From positions 310,001 through 374,000 of the forward strand of contig CAWBRQ010000006.1 of the NCBI GenBank assembly GCA_963791315.1: DNA of 64,000 bases, written 5' to 3'. Both the position numbers and the translations under genes were made by a program. Positions 1 to 9,903 of this stretch are shown piece by piece; the first letter of the stretch is position 1; each line of letters starts with the position of its first letter. Under the pieces are notes generated by a model that had not been told where the DNA came from, did not search any database, and was given only the letters and a program-made list of their open reading frames with translations. The stretch comes from JACCZX01 sp963791315. GTDB lineage: Bacteria; Pseudomonadota; Gammaproteobacteria; Burkholderiales; Burkholderiaceae_F.

Positions 1-378
1 ATGCGCCTCCGCCTGCTGCTTGATGTGGCGCAGATACGCAATCACCACATCGATGTATCGAATCTGTAGTCCGTCGCCAAGCTCGGTCGCCTCGTCCATC
101 AAATCTGAGCCGAGAATGCTCTTGATCGACCGCATCAACCGACCCTCGTATCCGTCGACGTAGGACGCAATCGCGGCGCGGCCAAAGAGGCGGCTGCCGT
201 CTTCGGCACTGTAAAACACGGCGGTAGGCATGCTGGTCGCGCCCTGTTCCAGCGGCGCGAGTTCGATCCTCGTCGACCGTGTATGCGGATCCGCCACGAA
301 ACGCGCCACCGCCGAGTTCGATGTTCCGAAGTCGATCGCGCAAGTCTCTGCGCCGGTGGCACCACGTGCGCCTTTCAC
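1..378 (-). CDS. Hsp70-family (YegD-like) chaperone, 5' part only
   Basis: This is the N-terminal 126 codons of an Hsp70/actin-fold ATPase; the rest lies beyond the left edge. Near residue 14 it carries the phosphate-1 loop of the family (AIDFGTSNSAVA), which binds ATP in DnaK-like proteins. The sequence then departs from DnaK, which fits the YegD group of putative cytosolic chaperones. I chose a GTG start because it overlaps the stop of the upstream coiled-coil gene in a GTGA arrangement, implying translational coupling. The client and role are unknown. Confidence is good for the superfamily and moderate for the YegD label. Confidence 0.75.
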   Translation of the reverse strand, partial: MKGARGATGAETCAIDFGTSNSAVARFVADPHTRSTRIELAPLEQGATSMPTAVFYSAEDGSRLFGRAAIASYVDGYEGRLMRSIKSILGSDLMDEATELGDGLQIRYIDVVIAYLRHIKQQAEAH

Positions 379-1070
379 TTGATCGACTCTGCCGCCTTCT
401 TGCGTAGTTCTTCGCGCGCCGTTTCTTGCTGTTCGATCTGCTTGCGCTTTTCGGCGCGCCGCTGCTCATTTTCAATGCGCTTGGCCTCCTGCTCGAGCGC
501 ACGCTTTTGCGCCTGCTCCTGCTTTTGCTCGAACTTGCGCACGTTCTCAGCGCGCTCGTCTGCGGTCATGCGCGAAGGCGTGTGATGGAGGCGATCCTGC
601 TCGCTGGCTTGCGCGGGCGCTCCGCCCTTTTTAGCAAGCGCCTCACGCTGCTTCGCTGCCGCTTCGCGTGCCATGGCAGCCTCTCGTGCTTTGGATTCCT
701 TCTGCGGCCGCTGCGCATCTTCAGCCGCGCGTGCGGCTTCTTCATCGGAACGCCGCTTGGCCACACGCTCCGCCTCGATTCGACGGTGCACATCGCGCGC
801 TTCCACGCGTACGCGCCGCACCTCGCGCTCGGCTAACTCCTTCTGGCGGCGAACTTCGTCACGGCATGAGTTGACTAAGAATCCTCGCAGGCACTCTGCG
901 TCACGCGCCTTCGCGCTGTGCGCGATTCGCGTCATCTCGGCATCGGCCTCCTTCAACACGGCTTGTGCTTGCTCGCCGTCGCGGATGCTTCCGGTCGGGT
1001 GGCGGGCGCCGAAATCCTGAGCCGCCACCGGCATAGCGATTAACGTTAGCAGTACCCACCAACTTTTCAT
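375..1070 (-). CDS. Secreted or periplasmic coiled-coil protein, unknown function
   Basis: This 231-residue protein begins with a typical signal peptide (MKSWWVLLTLIAMPVAAQ), so it should be exported. Most of the remainder, from about residue 75 to the end, is extremely rich in Glu, Arg, Lys, Ala and Gln and should form a long charged coiled coil. Two cysteines, near residues 59 and 68, could form a disulfide. It overlaps the downstream Hsp70-like gene by 4 bases (GTGA), so the two are probably co-expressed. I recognise no named domain. A structural or envelope-associated role is only a guess. Confidence 0.7.
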   Translation of the reverse strand: MKSWWVLLTLIAMPVAAQDFGARHPTGSIRDGEQAQAVLKEADAEMTRIAHSAKARDAECLRGFLVNSCRDEVRRQKELAEREVRRVRVEARDVHRRIEAERVAKRRSDEEAARAAEDAQRPQKESKAREAAMAREAAAKQREALAKKGGAPAQASEQDRLHHTPSRMTADERAENVRKFEQKQEQAQKRALEQEAKRIENEQRRAEKRKQIEQQETAREELRKKAAESIK

Positions 1071-1111
1071 CGATCGCTCAACGTGACATCCGGACGCTGC
1101 TTAACGTATCA

Positions 1112-2206
1112 CTAGACACGTGCGACGACATTACGCCTGGGTGCCTCGAGGTACTCACGCGACTGCATCTCGTGCAAACGAGACACCGTGCGCGAGAATT
1201 CGTTGGTTAGCGCTCCGGCGACGTACAGCTGCTCGGGCGGCACTTCGGCCGAGGCGATCAAGTGCACGCGATGGTCGTACAAGATATCGACCAACCACGT
1301 AAAGCGTCGCGCCTCTGAAGCATGGCCCGCGCTCATGCGCGGAATATTGGACAGCAGCACCGTGTGAAATTGCGCTGCGATCTCGAGGTAGTCGTTCTGC
1401 GAACGGGGCCCGCCACAGAGCACCGCGAAGTCGAACCACACAACACCGCCTGCGCGCCGGCGCGCCCGTATTCGCCGCGCTTCGATCTCGAGCACCGGGT
1501 CATCATCATCGGTCTCCGCAATTCGGTCGAAGCCCGTTTGCAATGCGGCGTCTGCTGCAGCGCCGCCGGGGGTCATGTAGGCATCAATGCGTTGCATGGC
1601 GCGCTGCCGGTAGTCGACGCCCGCATCGATGTGCACCACGTCGAGCTGCTGCGTCAATAGCTCGATCGCCGGCACTATCCGGTCGCGATGCAAGCCATCG
1701 GGGTACAGACCTTCTGGTGAATAGTTTGATGTCATCACGAACCCGACCTTGAGTTCGAACAGCTTAGAGAGGAGCCGATGCAGGATCATCGCGTCCGCGA
1801 TATCGGAGACATGAAATTCGTCGAAGCAGATGAGCCGGTAGCGTGACGCGATACGCGCGCCCACTTCATCGAGCGGATTTTCGGTGCCCTTCAGATTGTC
1901 GAGCTCGCGATGAACGCCGCGCATGAATTGATGAAAATGCACACGCGTCTTTCGGACGATAGGTACGGCAGCAAAAAAGATATCCATCAAAAAACTCTTG
2001 CCGCGGCCGACGCCACCCCACAGATAAACGCCGCGCGGAACCGGCAACTGAGCCAGTAGCTTTTTCAGCGCATTCGAGCGCTGTGACTTGTAATCGACGC
2101 ACTCGTCATACAGTTGCTCCAATCGCTCGGCCGCAGCCTGCTGCGACGAATCGAGCACGTAGCCGCGCTGCGCGAGCGCATGATCGAGTTGACTGCGAAA
2201 CGACAC
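1112..2206 (-). CDS. zapE: Cell division protein ZapE (AFG1-like ATPase)
   Basis: This 364-residue AAA-type ATPase has a P-loop at residues 64-71 (GGVGRGKS) and a Walker B segment (RLICFDEFHV) near residue 128. Both, and the length, match the ZapE/AFG1 family, in which E. coli ZapE acts on Z-ring dynamics. It follows lpdA by 29 bases on the same strand. That position after odhA-odhB-lpdA is the arrangement I know from Burkholderiales. It is probably read through from the 2-oxoglutarate dehydrogenase operon; no terminator is visible between lpdA and zapE. The frame is intact. Confidence 0.92.
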   Translation of the reverse strand: MSFRSQLDHALAQRGYVLDSSQQAAAERLEQLYDECVDYKSQRSNALKKLLAQLPVPRGVYLWGGVGRGKSFLMDIFFAAVPIVRKTRVHFHQFMRGVHRELDNLKGTENPLDEVGARIASRYRLICFDEFHVSDIADAMILHRLLSKLFELKVGFVMTSNYSPEGLYPDGLHRDRIVPAIELLTQQLDVVHIDAGVDYRQRAMQRIDAYMTPGGAAADAALQTGFDRIAETDDDDPVLEIEARRIRARRRAGGVVWFDFAVLCGGPRSQNDYLEIAAQFHTVLLSNIPRMSAGHASEARRFTWLVDILYDHRVHLIASAEVPPEQLYVAGALTNEFSRTVSRLHEMQSREYLEAPRRNVVARV

Positions 2207-2235
2207 GGGCCGCTGAGGCGAGTTGCTAGAAATTG

Positions 2236-3664
2236 CTAGAAATTGAGGGCCCGCTTATCCACCGCCAATGCGGCTTCCTTGGTCGCCTCCGACAGCGACG
2301 GATGCGCGTGACAGATGCGAGCGATGTCTTCGCTCGAAGCACGGAACTCCATCGCAACCACCGCTTCGGCGATCAGCTCGGAAGCCAACGGGCCAACGAT
2401 ATGCACGCCGAGGATTTCATCAGTGGTGGCATCGGCGAGGAACTTGACGATGCCTGTGGTATCGCCAAGCGCACGCGCACGGCCGTTAGCCATGAATGGG
2501 AACGTGCCGACCCGGTACGCGCGCCCTTCTGACTTTAACTGCTGCTCGTTCTGGCCGACCCACGCGATTTCGGGCGACGTATAGATCACCCACGGAATCG
2601 TGTTGAAGTTGACATGGCCGTGCTGGCCGGCGATGCGCTCGGCCACTGCGACGCCCTCTTCCTCCGCTTTGTGCGCCAGCATCGGCCCGCGCACCACGTC
2701 GCCGATGGCCCACACATTCGGCACATTGGTGCGGCATTGATCGTCGACCGCGACAAAGCCCCGGTCATCGAGCTTCAGGCCAATCGCGTTGGCGTTCAAT
2801 CCAGCGGTGTGGGCCACGCGGCCGATTGACACGATCAACGCGTCAACGGTCAATGACTGGGCATCTCCTTTTGAGTCGGCGTACGTGATGACAACGCTTT
2901 TCTTGTCGGCCTTTACGGCGCCAATCTTGACCCCGAGCTGAATCTTCAGCCCCTGCCTGCTGAATGCCTTGGCGGCTTCCTTGGCGATCTGCTGATCGAC
3001 GGCCCCGAGAAATTCAGGCAGCGCCTCGAGAATCGTCACGTCGGCCCCGAGGCGCCGCCAAACCGAACCCATCTCAAGCCCGATCACGCCGGCGCCAACA
3101 ACTCCGAGCCGTTTCGGCACTGAGCCAATCGATAGCGCGCCATCGTTGCTCAGAATGCGCTGCTCGTCGAATTCGACTCCCGGAAGCTGCCTGGCACTTG
3201 AGCCGGTAGCGACGATCACGTGCTTGCCGACGATGCTTTCGTTCGCCGGCTCCGATACCGAAACCTCAACGCCGGCGTCTGTGGCGGAGACCAGCGCTCC
3301 CCGCCCATGAAAAAACGAGACCTTGTTCTTCTTGAACAGATACAAGATGCCGTCGTTGTTCTGCTTGACGACCGCCTCTTTTCGTTGAAGCATTTTCTCA
3401 AGATTGAGGCTCAAGCCTTTGATTTCTATGCCATGATCGCGCAAATGTATGCCCCGCGTGCTCAAAGTTTTCAGAGGATTGCAACAACGCTTTCGACGGG
3501 ATGCAGCCAATGTTGGTGCACGTGCCGCCCGGCGCCGGGCCCCCCGACTTGTTTTTCCAGTCGTCGATGCATGCGGTTGTAAAGCCCAGCTGAGCCGCAC
3601 GAATCGCGGCGATGTAGCCACCCGGTCCGCCGCCGATGACGACGACATCGAAATTTTTCACCAT
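2236..3664 (-). CDS. lpdA: Dihydrolipoamide dehydrogenase (E3), one frame shift
   Basis: E3 flavoprotein that reoxidises the lipoyl group of the 2-oxoglutarate dehydrogenase complex and passes electrons to NAD+. The N-terminal frame has the FAD-binding IGGGPGG at residues 10-16 and the redox disulfide Cys49/Cys54 in GGTCTNIGCIPSK. The second frame carries the NAD fold (VGAGVIGLEMGS), a second FAD motif (VWAIGDVV) and the C-terminal His-Pro-Ser pair (CHAHPSLSE). The two frames join near base 3438, where one extra or two missing bases break the gene. The products read perfectly on both sides, so a sequence error is more likely than decay. The start overlaps the odhB stop as TGATG. Confidence 0.9.
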
Positions 3665-4920
3665 CAGACTTCGAGCAGCAGTCGCGCCGGATCTTCGAGC
3701 GCTTCCTTCATCGCCACCAATGCGAGCACCGCTTCGCGGCCGTCGATGATCCGGTGGTCATATGAAAGCGCCAGATAGTTCATCGGCCGGATCACAATCT
3801 GACCGTCTTCGACCACCGGCCGCTCCTGGGTCGCATGAATGCCGAGGATGGCCGACTGCGGGGGATTGATGATCGGCGTCGACAGCATCGAGCCGAACAC
3901 GCCCCCGTTGGAGATCGAAAACGTGCCTCCGGTGAGTTCTTCAAGCGACAGCTTGCCTTCGGCGGCGCGTTTACCGAAGTCGGCGATTTTTTTCTCGATG
4001 TCGGCGAACGTCATCTGATCGGCGTTGCGCAGGATCGGCACAACCAGACCGCGTGGCGACCCGACCGCGATGCCGATATCGAAGTAACCGTGATAGACGA
4101 TCTCGGTGCCGTCAACCGAAGCGTTGACGACCGGATAGCGCTTCAAGGCCGCGACCGCGGCCTTGACGAAGAACGACATGAAGCCGAGCTTGACGCCATG
4201 CTCCTTCTCGAACTTTTCCTTGTAGCGCGTGCGCAGCTCCATCAGCGGCTGCATGTTGACTTCGTTGAACGTCGTCAGGATTGCGGCTGTCGATTGCGAT
4301 TGCACCAGGCGCTCGGCAACGCGCTGACGAAGGCGCGACATCGGCACCCGCTGCTCGGGCCGATTGACGAGTTCGGAGATGTCCAGCGGCGCCTTCACGT
4401 CGGGCAACGCTGGGCGCGCTGCGGGCGCGGCGGTGGCAGGTACCGCCGCCGGCTTCGCTTTCGCTTCGACGGCACCGATCACATCACCCTTCGTGATGCG
4501 ACCATCCTTGCCCGTGCCCGCTATCTGCGAGGCCGAAATCGCTGCATCGGCCATCATCTTCGCGGCCGCGGGCATCGCCACAGCGCCTTTAGTGCCCACG
4601 CTTGAAGCGGCTGCTGCCGGTGGCGGCCCAGCCGCGGCGGCCGGCGCCGCCTGCTTCGCGGGCGCAGCGACAGCCTTACCGTCGGCATCGAGTCGCGCGA
4701 TTACCTCACCTGCCAGCACCGTGCTGCCATCGGGCTTGACGATTTCAGCCAGAACGCCCGCGGCGGGCGCCGGGACCTCGAGCACGACCTTGTCGGTTTC
4801 AACCTCGACCAACGTCTCGTCGATCGCCACCGCCTCGCCCGGCTTCTTCTTCCACTGCAGCAGTGTCGCTTCGGCGACCGACTCGGACAGCTGCGGCACT
4901 TTGACTTCGATGATCGACAT
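3664..4920 (-). CDS. odhB: 2-oxoglutarate dehydrogenase E2, dihydrolipoyl succinyltransferase
   Basis: Core subunit of the 2-oxoglutarate dehydrogenase complex (418 residues). A lipoyl domain occupies about residues 1-78, with the lipoylated lysine at position 44 (ETDKVVLEV). An Ala/Pro-rich linker follows. A peripheral subunit-binding domain lies near residues 113-150. The catalytic acyltransferase domain runs to the C terminus and contains the active-site SYDHRIIDG. There is one lipoyl domain, as usual for succinyltransferases. It lies 10 bases after odhA and overlaps lpdA, so the three form one translationally coupled operon. E. coli calls it sucB. Confidence 0.95.
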   Translation of the reverse strand: MSIIEVKVPQLSESVAEATLLQWKKKPGEAVAIDETLVEVETDKVVLEVPAPAAGVLAEIVKPDGSTVLAGEVIARLDADGKAVAAPAKQAAPAAAAGPPPAAAASSVGTKGAVAMPAAAKMMADAAISASQIAGTGKDGRITKGDVIGAVEAKAKPAAVPATAAPAARPALPDVKAPLDISELVNRPEQRVPMSRLRQRVAERLVQSQSTAAILTTFNEVNMQPLMELRTRYKEKFEKEHGVKLGFMSFFVKAAVAALKRYPVVNASVDGTEIVYHGYFDIGIAVGSPRGLVVPILRNADQMTFADIEKKIADFGKRAAEGKLSLEELTGGTFSISNGGVFGSMLSTPIINPPQSAILGIHATQERPVVEDGQIVIRPMNYLALSYDHRIIDGREAVLALVAMKEALEDPARLLLEV

Positions 4921-4930
4921 TTCTATTCCA

Positions 4931-7822
4931 TTACTTGTTCAAGACCAAGCCCTTGAGCTTGCCGAATGCCTGCTCGATCAGCGCCTTCTGCTGTTCGATG
5001 TGCTTGGCGTAGTAACCGACTGCGGGCGACGCAGACGCGCCGCGACCGGCATAAGACAGCTTCTGGCCGTCAGTCATGTTTTCGAGAATATGGTGCTGCA
5101 CGTAAAACCACGGCCCCTGATTGGCGGGCTCGTCCTGGCACCAGACAACTTCGGCCAGCGCGGGATAGCGCTTGAATTCGGCCGCGAGCGCCTTGTGCGG
5201 AAATGGATAGAGTTGTTCGATGCGAAAGATCGCGACGTCGCTTTCTCCGCGCTCGCGGCGCGCGTTGACCAGGTCGTAGTACACCTTGCCCGAGCAGCCG
5301 ATAACGCGCTTGACTTTCTTCGCCTCGATGCCGCCATCGACTTCGCCGATCACGGTGTGGAACTCGCCCCTCGCGAGCTCCGACAGATCCGAGGTCGCGT
5401 CCTTTGCACGCAACAGCGACTTCGGCGTCATGATCACGAGCGGCTTGCGGAACAGCCGAATCATCTGTCGGCGCAGCAAATGAAAGATCTGCGCCGCCGA
5501 CGTCGGCTGCACTACCTGCATGTTGTTGTCCGCCGCCAGCTGCAGAAAGCGCTCGAGCCGCGCCGAAGAGTGTTCAGGACCCTGGCCTTCGTAGCCATGC
5601 GGCAACATCAGCGTCAGGCCTGACTGACGGCCCCACTTCACCTCACCGGAGGAAATGAACTGATCGACGACGACCTGCGCACCGTTGACGAAGTCGCCGA
5701 ATTGCGCCTCCCATATCACCAGCGCGTTCGGCTCGGCGCTCGAATACCCGTACTCAAAGGCGAGCACCGCTTCCTCCGAAAGAACGGAGTCGATGATCGT
5801 GAATGGGGCCTGCCCCTCGGCCACGTTTTGCAGCGGCGTATAGCTGCCTTCATCGAATTTCTCGCGGTTCTGATCATGCAGGACCGCGTGCCGATGGGAG
5901 AACGTGCCCCGCGCGGTGTCCTGCCCGGTGATACGCACTGCGTAACCGCTCGACACCAGTGTCGCAAATGCAAGGTGCTCGGCCATTCCCCAGTCAAGCG
6001 GAAGCTTTCCTTCAGCCATCGCGCGTCGATCTGCAAGAACCTTCTCCACCAACGGGTGCAGTTTGAAATTCGACGGAATCGTCGTAATGCGTTCACCGAG
6101 GCGCTTTAGTTCCGCCAGCGGCACACCCGTGTCGGCGTTATCGGTCCACTTGCGGTTCAAAAATGGCGACCAGTCGACTGCGAACTTGCTTTTGTAGTTC
6201 GTGAGTACCGGGTCCGACGTGCTGCGACCTTCATCCATCGCGGCACGAAAGTCCTTCAGCATCTGCTCGGCCTGGTCGGCGGTGATCGTGCCCTGCGTGA
6301 TCAGCTTGTCGGCGTAGATCTTCCGTGTGCCCGGATGCTGCGCAATTTTCTTGTACATCAGCGGCTGTGTCACCGCGGGTGTGTCCTGCTCGTTGTGACC
6401 GAGCCGCCGGAAGCACACGATATCGATCACGACGTCGGAGTTGAATTCCTGCCTGAAGTCCATCGCCAGCTGCGTTACCAGGACGACCGCTTCGGGATCG
6501 TCGCCGTTCACATGGAACACCGGCGCTTCGATCATCTTGACCACATCGGTGCAGTACAACGTCGAGCGCGTATCGCGCGGGTCCGACGTGGTAAATCCGA
6601 TCTGATTGTTGATGACAATATGTACGGTTCCTCCGCTGCCGTAGCCGCGCGTCTGCGCCAGATTCAGCGTTTCCATCACAACGCCCTGGCCCGCGAACGC
6701 GGCATCACCGTGCACCAGTACGGGCAGCACGGTGTCGCCTTCGGCGTCGCCGCGACGTTCCTGGCGCGCGCGCACGGAACCCTCGACCACCGGGTTGACG
6801 ATCTCCAGATGCGACGGATTAAACGCGAGCGACAAATGCACAGGACCTCCCTGCGTCGAGATGTCGCTCGAAAATCCGTTGTGATACTTGACGTCGCCGC
6901 TTGGCAACTCCGAGCCCACCTTGCCCTCGAACTCGGCGAACAAATCCTGCGGCATCTTGCCGAGAATGTTGACCAGTACGTTGAGCCGCCCGCGATGCGC
7001 CATGCCGATCACGATTTCCTGCACGCCGCTGGTGCCAGCTCGTTGCACCAACTCGTCCATCGACGCGATGAAGCTTTCGCTGCCCTCGAGTGAAAAGCGC
7101 TTCTGGCCGACGTACTTGGTGTGCAAGTAGCGCTCGAGCCCTTCGGCCGCGGTGAGGCGCCCGAGGATTTCTATCTTCTGTTCCGCACTGAACGACGGCG
7201 TCGAGCGAATTGATTCGAGCCGCTGCTGCACCCAGCGCTTCTGCGCCGGATCCGACACGTACATGTATTCGGCGCCGATCGAGCCGCAGTACGTTTCGCG
7301 CAGCGCCTTGACGATTTCGCGCAGCGTCATCTGTTCCGGGCCGAAGTAGGTGTTGCTCGCCGAGAACGCGGTGTCCATGTCGGCTTCGGTCAGGTCATAG
7401 AAAGCGGGCTCGAGCTCCGGAATCGGAGGCCGCTCGCGTCGCTGCAGAGGGTCAAGATTGGCCCATCGGTTGCCGAGGAACCGGTACGCCGCAATGATCG
7501 ACTGCACATGGACCTGTTTGCGCGCGACCGACAGGTCGCTCGACGCAACCTTTGGCGCGAAGGCGTTGGCCTTGGCGCGCTGTGCAAACGACTCAACGAT
7601 CGGTGCGTGGGCTACGTCGCGCGAGTCGGGTGAGCCGTCTGCAGCCGGCACCAACTGCATTTGATCAAAATAGGCCCGCCATTTTTCCGGAACGGATCCG
7701 GGGTTATCGAGGTAGCGTTCGTACAGCTCCTCGACATAGGGCGCGTTGCCGCCGAACAGGTACGAGTTGGCCTGCAACTGTTTCATCATTCGCTCATCCT
7801 CCGGAACGAGTTTCTCGTTCAA
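4931..7822 (-). CDS. odhA: 2-oxoglutarate dehydrogenase E1 component
   Basis: Thiamine-diphosphate-dependent decarboxylase of the TCA cycle (963 residues), which commits 2-oxoglutarate to succinyl-CoA. Visible motifs are GMAHRGRLNVLVNILGK, HGDAAFAGQGVVMETLNL and INNQIGFTTS, all typical of OdhA/SucA, and the C-terminal transketolase-like domain is complete. The start sits shortly after an SD-like GGAGGAT stretch. The gene opens a leftward operon and is divergent from the ferredoxin-dependent 2-oxoacid oxidoreductase genes, so two alternative routes from 2-oxoglutarate face each other across about 257 bases. Confidence 0.96.
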   Translation of the reverse strand: MNEKLVPEDERMMKQLQANSYLFGGNAPYVEELYERYLDNPGSVPEKWRAYFDQMQLVPAADGSPDSRDVAHAPIVESFAQRAKANAFAPKVASSDLSVARKQVHVQSIIAAYRFLGNRWANLDPLQRRERPPIPELEPAFYDLTEADMDTAFSASNTYFGPEQMTLREIVKALRETYCGSIGAEYMYVSDPAQKRWVQQRLESIRSTPSFSAEQKIEILGRLTAAEGLERYLHTKYVGQKRFSLEGSESFIASMDELVQRAGTSGVQEIVIGMAHRGRLNVLVNILGKMPQDLFAEFEGKVGSELPSGDVKYHNGFSSDISTQGGPVHLSLAFNPSHLEIVNPVVEGSVRARQERRGDAEGDTVLPVLVHGDAAFAGQGVVMETLNLAQTRGYGSGGTVHIVINNQIGFTTSDPRDTRSTLYCTDVVKMIEAPVFHVNGDDPEAVVLVTQLAMDFRQEFNSDVVIDIVCFRRLGHNEQDTPAVTQPLMYKKIAQHPGTRKIYADKLITQGTITADQAEQMLKDFRAAMDEGRSTSDPVLTNYKSKFAVDWSPFLNRKWTDNADTGVPLAELKRLGERITTIPSNFKLHPLVEKVLADRRAMAEGKLPLDWGMAEHLAFATLVSSGYAVRITGQDTARGTFSHRHAVLHDQNREKFDEGSYTPLQNVAEGQAPFTIIDSVLSEEAVLAFEYGYSSAEPNALVIWEAQFGDFVNGAQVVVDQFISSGEVKWGRQSGLTLMLPHGYEGQGPEHSSARLERFLQLAADNNMQVVQPTSAAQIFHLLRRQMIRLFRKPLVIMTPKSLLRAKDATSDLSELARGEFHTVIGEVDGGIEAKKVKRVIGCSGKVYYDLVNARRERGESDVAIFRIEQLYPFPHKALAAEFKRYPALAEVVWCQDEPANQGPWFYVQHHILENMTDGQKLSYAGRGASASPAVGYYAKHIEQQKALIEQAFGKLKGLVLNK

Positions 7823-8079
7823 AGCGCCCGTGCAGCCTCATTCGCGATCGACGAGAATCGCACTGGCATCAGCGCTCCCGGCTTCCGGTCGTCGCTGTTC
7901 GCGCTCATTTGCAAGATACACGCGCGCTCGGCGCGCGGTAAACGGCGATGCTACCACCGGCGTTGCGGTTTTCATCCCTGCTTCCACTACGTGTAGCGCG
8001 GTTGCCGCGCTGCCACCGCTGCGGTTCACGTAACGCTGAGCAGGCATACACTGCGCCCAGCACAGCAACAGGAGACAAT
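7823..8079. promoter_or_regulatory. Divergent promoter region between odhA and the KOR operon
   Basis: Non-coding 257-base gap between two divergent metabolic operons, so it must hold promoters for both strands. I see no clean -10/-35 pair or long palindrome. The only notable local structure is GC-rich self-complementary sequence near 7920-7940. An SD site (GGAGA, 8071-8075) serves the rightward GTG start. Assignment as a regulatory region rests on gene orientation, not on a recognised operator. Confidence 0.5.
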
Positions 8080-9903
8080 GTGCGACCCACGGATATCAAG
8101 AATCCGGACTATTTTCATCACGTCGTCGACTGCCAGTGGGCCTGCCCCGCGCATACGAAGGTCCCGGAATACATTAGGTTGATCGCGGCCGGGCGTTACA
8201 CCGACGCCTACATGGTCAACTGGAGTTCCAACGTGTTTCCCGGCATTCTGGGGCGCACATGTGACCGGCCGTGCGAACCGGCTTGCCGGCGGGGGCGCGT
8301 CGAGCAGCAGCAGGCTGAGAAGCCAGAACCGGTAGCGATCTGCCGCCTAAAGCGCGTCGCCGCCGACTACAAGGACGACGACATTGCTAAGCGCTTGCCC
8401 AAGCGGCGGGTGCCGATGAACGGCAAGCGCGTCGCATGCGTGGGTGGTGGGCCGGCGTCGCTGACCGTCGCGCGCGATCTGGCGCCGCAGGGCTACGCCG
8501 TCACTGTGTTCGATCAGGATCCACAGGCCGGCGGCATGATTCGCACGCAGATTCCGCGTTTCCGGCTACCCGAAGAGGTGATCGACGAAGAGACCGGCTA
8601 CATCCTCGGACTTGGAGTTGAATTTCGAGGCGGCGTAAAGATCGAGTCGATGAAAGCGTTGCTGGCGGAGAACTACGACGCGATATTTGTCGGCTCCGGC
8701 GCGCCGCGCGGACGCGATCTCGAGCTTCCGGGACGGGCTGAGGCGGCGGCGAAGATTCACGTCGGTATCGAATGGTTGTCGTCGGTCTCCTTCGGGCACG
8801 TTACTCGGATCGGAAAGCGCGTGATCGTGCTCGGCGGCGGTAACACTGCGATGGACTGCTGCCGCACGTCGAAGCGACTGGGCGGCGAGGAGGTGAAAGT
8901 CATCGTTCGTTCGGGCTTCGAAGAAATGAAAGCATCTCCGTGGGAAAAGGAAGATGCGATGCACGAAGGCATCCCGATCCTGAACTACCTGGTGCCCAAG
9001 GCGTTCCTGCACAACGACGGCCGCTTGACCGGCATGAGCTTCGAGAAGGTGCAGGCCCAGTACGACGAAAAGGGCCGCCGCTCGCTGAAGCCCACTGGCG
9101 AGCCCGAGGTGATTCACGAATGCGACGAAGTGTTGATCGCCGTCGGCCAGGAGAACGCCTTCCCCTGGATCGAACGCGACAGCGGCATCGCGTTCGACGA
9201 ATGGGGCATGCCGGTACTCGACAAGACGACGCTGCAGTCGTCGATCCCGAACGTGTTTTTCGGCGGCGATTCAGCGCTCGGCCCGAAGAACATCATCTGG
9301 GCGGTGGCGCACGGCCACGACGCTGCGATCTCGATCGACAAGCTGCTGCACGGCGAAGACGTACGCGACCGACCTGCTCCGGGCGTAACGTTGTTGTCGC
9401 AGAAAATGGGCATCCACGAATGGAGCTACGACAACGAAGTCGCCAACGACGAGCGCTACAAGGTTCCATGGCGCGACGTCAATCAGGTGTTGCGCAACAT
9501 CAAGGTCGAAGTCGAGCTTGGCTTTGATCCGGCGACTGCATGGAAGGAAGCGCAACGTTGTTTGAACTGCGATGTGCAGACGGTGTTTACCGCGCAGCTT
9601 TGCATCGAGTGCGATGCATGCGTGGATATCTGCCCGACCGATTGCATTAACTTCATCGTCAATGGTGAGGAGGCCGAGCTGCGGCAAAGGTTGCGGGCGC
9701 CGGCGCTGAATCTCGAACAGGATCTGTATGTGGCCGAAGGGTTGAAGACCGGGCGCGCGATGGTCAAGGACGAGGACGTGTGCCTGCACTGCGGCCTATG
9801 CGCCGAACGATGCCCGACCGGCGCGTGGGACATGCAGAAGTTTCTGCTCGAAATGACGCAGGCGGGACGCGATTGTCGGCCGCGGCAGAAGGTGGCGGCA
9901 TGA
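8080..9903 (+). CDS. FAD/NAD(P) and 4Fe-4S electron-transfer subunit of 2-oxoacid oxidoreductase
   Basis: This 607-residue protein has three parts. An N-terminal cysteine region (Cys18, 22, 61, 65, 69) resembles the iron-sulfur region of glutamate synthase small subunits. An FAD/NAD(P) oxidoreductase core has dinucleotide-binding motifs (CVGGGPAS; VIVLGGGNTAMD). A C-terminal ferredoxin domain has two CxxCxxCxxxCP sets, at residues 508-518 and 568-578. Such a protein could pass electrons from the KorAB ferredoxin site to NAD(P)+. The upstream in-frame codons are rejected because GTG 8080 has an SD (GGAGA) and the product begins with a conserved-looking DIKNPDYF. It overlaps korA by ATGA. Known relatives include the third subunit of 2-oxoglutarate:NADP+ oxidoreductase in Azoarcus. 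Confidence 0.85.
   Translation: MRPTDIKNPDYFHHVVDCQWACPAHTKVPEYIRLIAAGRYTDAYMVNWSSNVFPGILGRTCDRPCEPACRRGRVEQQQAEKPEPVAICRLKRVAADYKDDDIAKRLPKRRVPMNGKRVACVGGGPASLTVARDLAPQGYAVTVFDQDPQAGGMIRTQIPRFRLPEEVIDEETGYILGLGVEFRGGVKIESMKALLAENYDAIFVGSGAPRGRDLELPGRAEAAAKIHVGIEWLSSVSFGHVTRIGKRVIVLGGGNTAMDCCRTSKRLGGEEVKVIVRSGFEEMKASPWEKEDAMHEGIPILNYLVPKAFLHNDGRLTGMSFEKVQAQYDEKGRRSLKPTGEPEVIHECDEVLIAVGQENAFPWIERDSGIAFDEWGMPVLDKTTLQSSIPNVFFGGDSALGPKNIIWAVAHGHDAAISIDKLLHGEDVRDRPAPGVTLLSQKMGIHEWSYDNEVANDERYKVPWRDVNQVLRNIKVEVELGFDPATAWKEAQRCLNCDVQTVFTAQLCIECDACVDICPTDCINFIVNGEEAELRQRLRAPALNLEQDLYVAEGLKTGRAMVKDEDVCLHCGLCAERCPTGAWDMQKFLLEMTQAGRDCRPRQKVAA

Noticed and set aside
3430..3445. Programmed frameshift in lpdA
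   Set aside because: No slippery heptamer or downstream structure is evident, and similar breaks occur in many unrelated genes.
7948..8079. Upstream extension of the FAD/4Fe-4S subunit
   Set aside because: The added 44 residues are unlike the family, and GTG 8080 has a good SD site.
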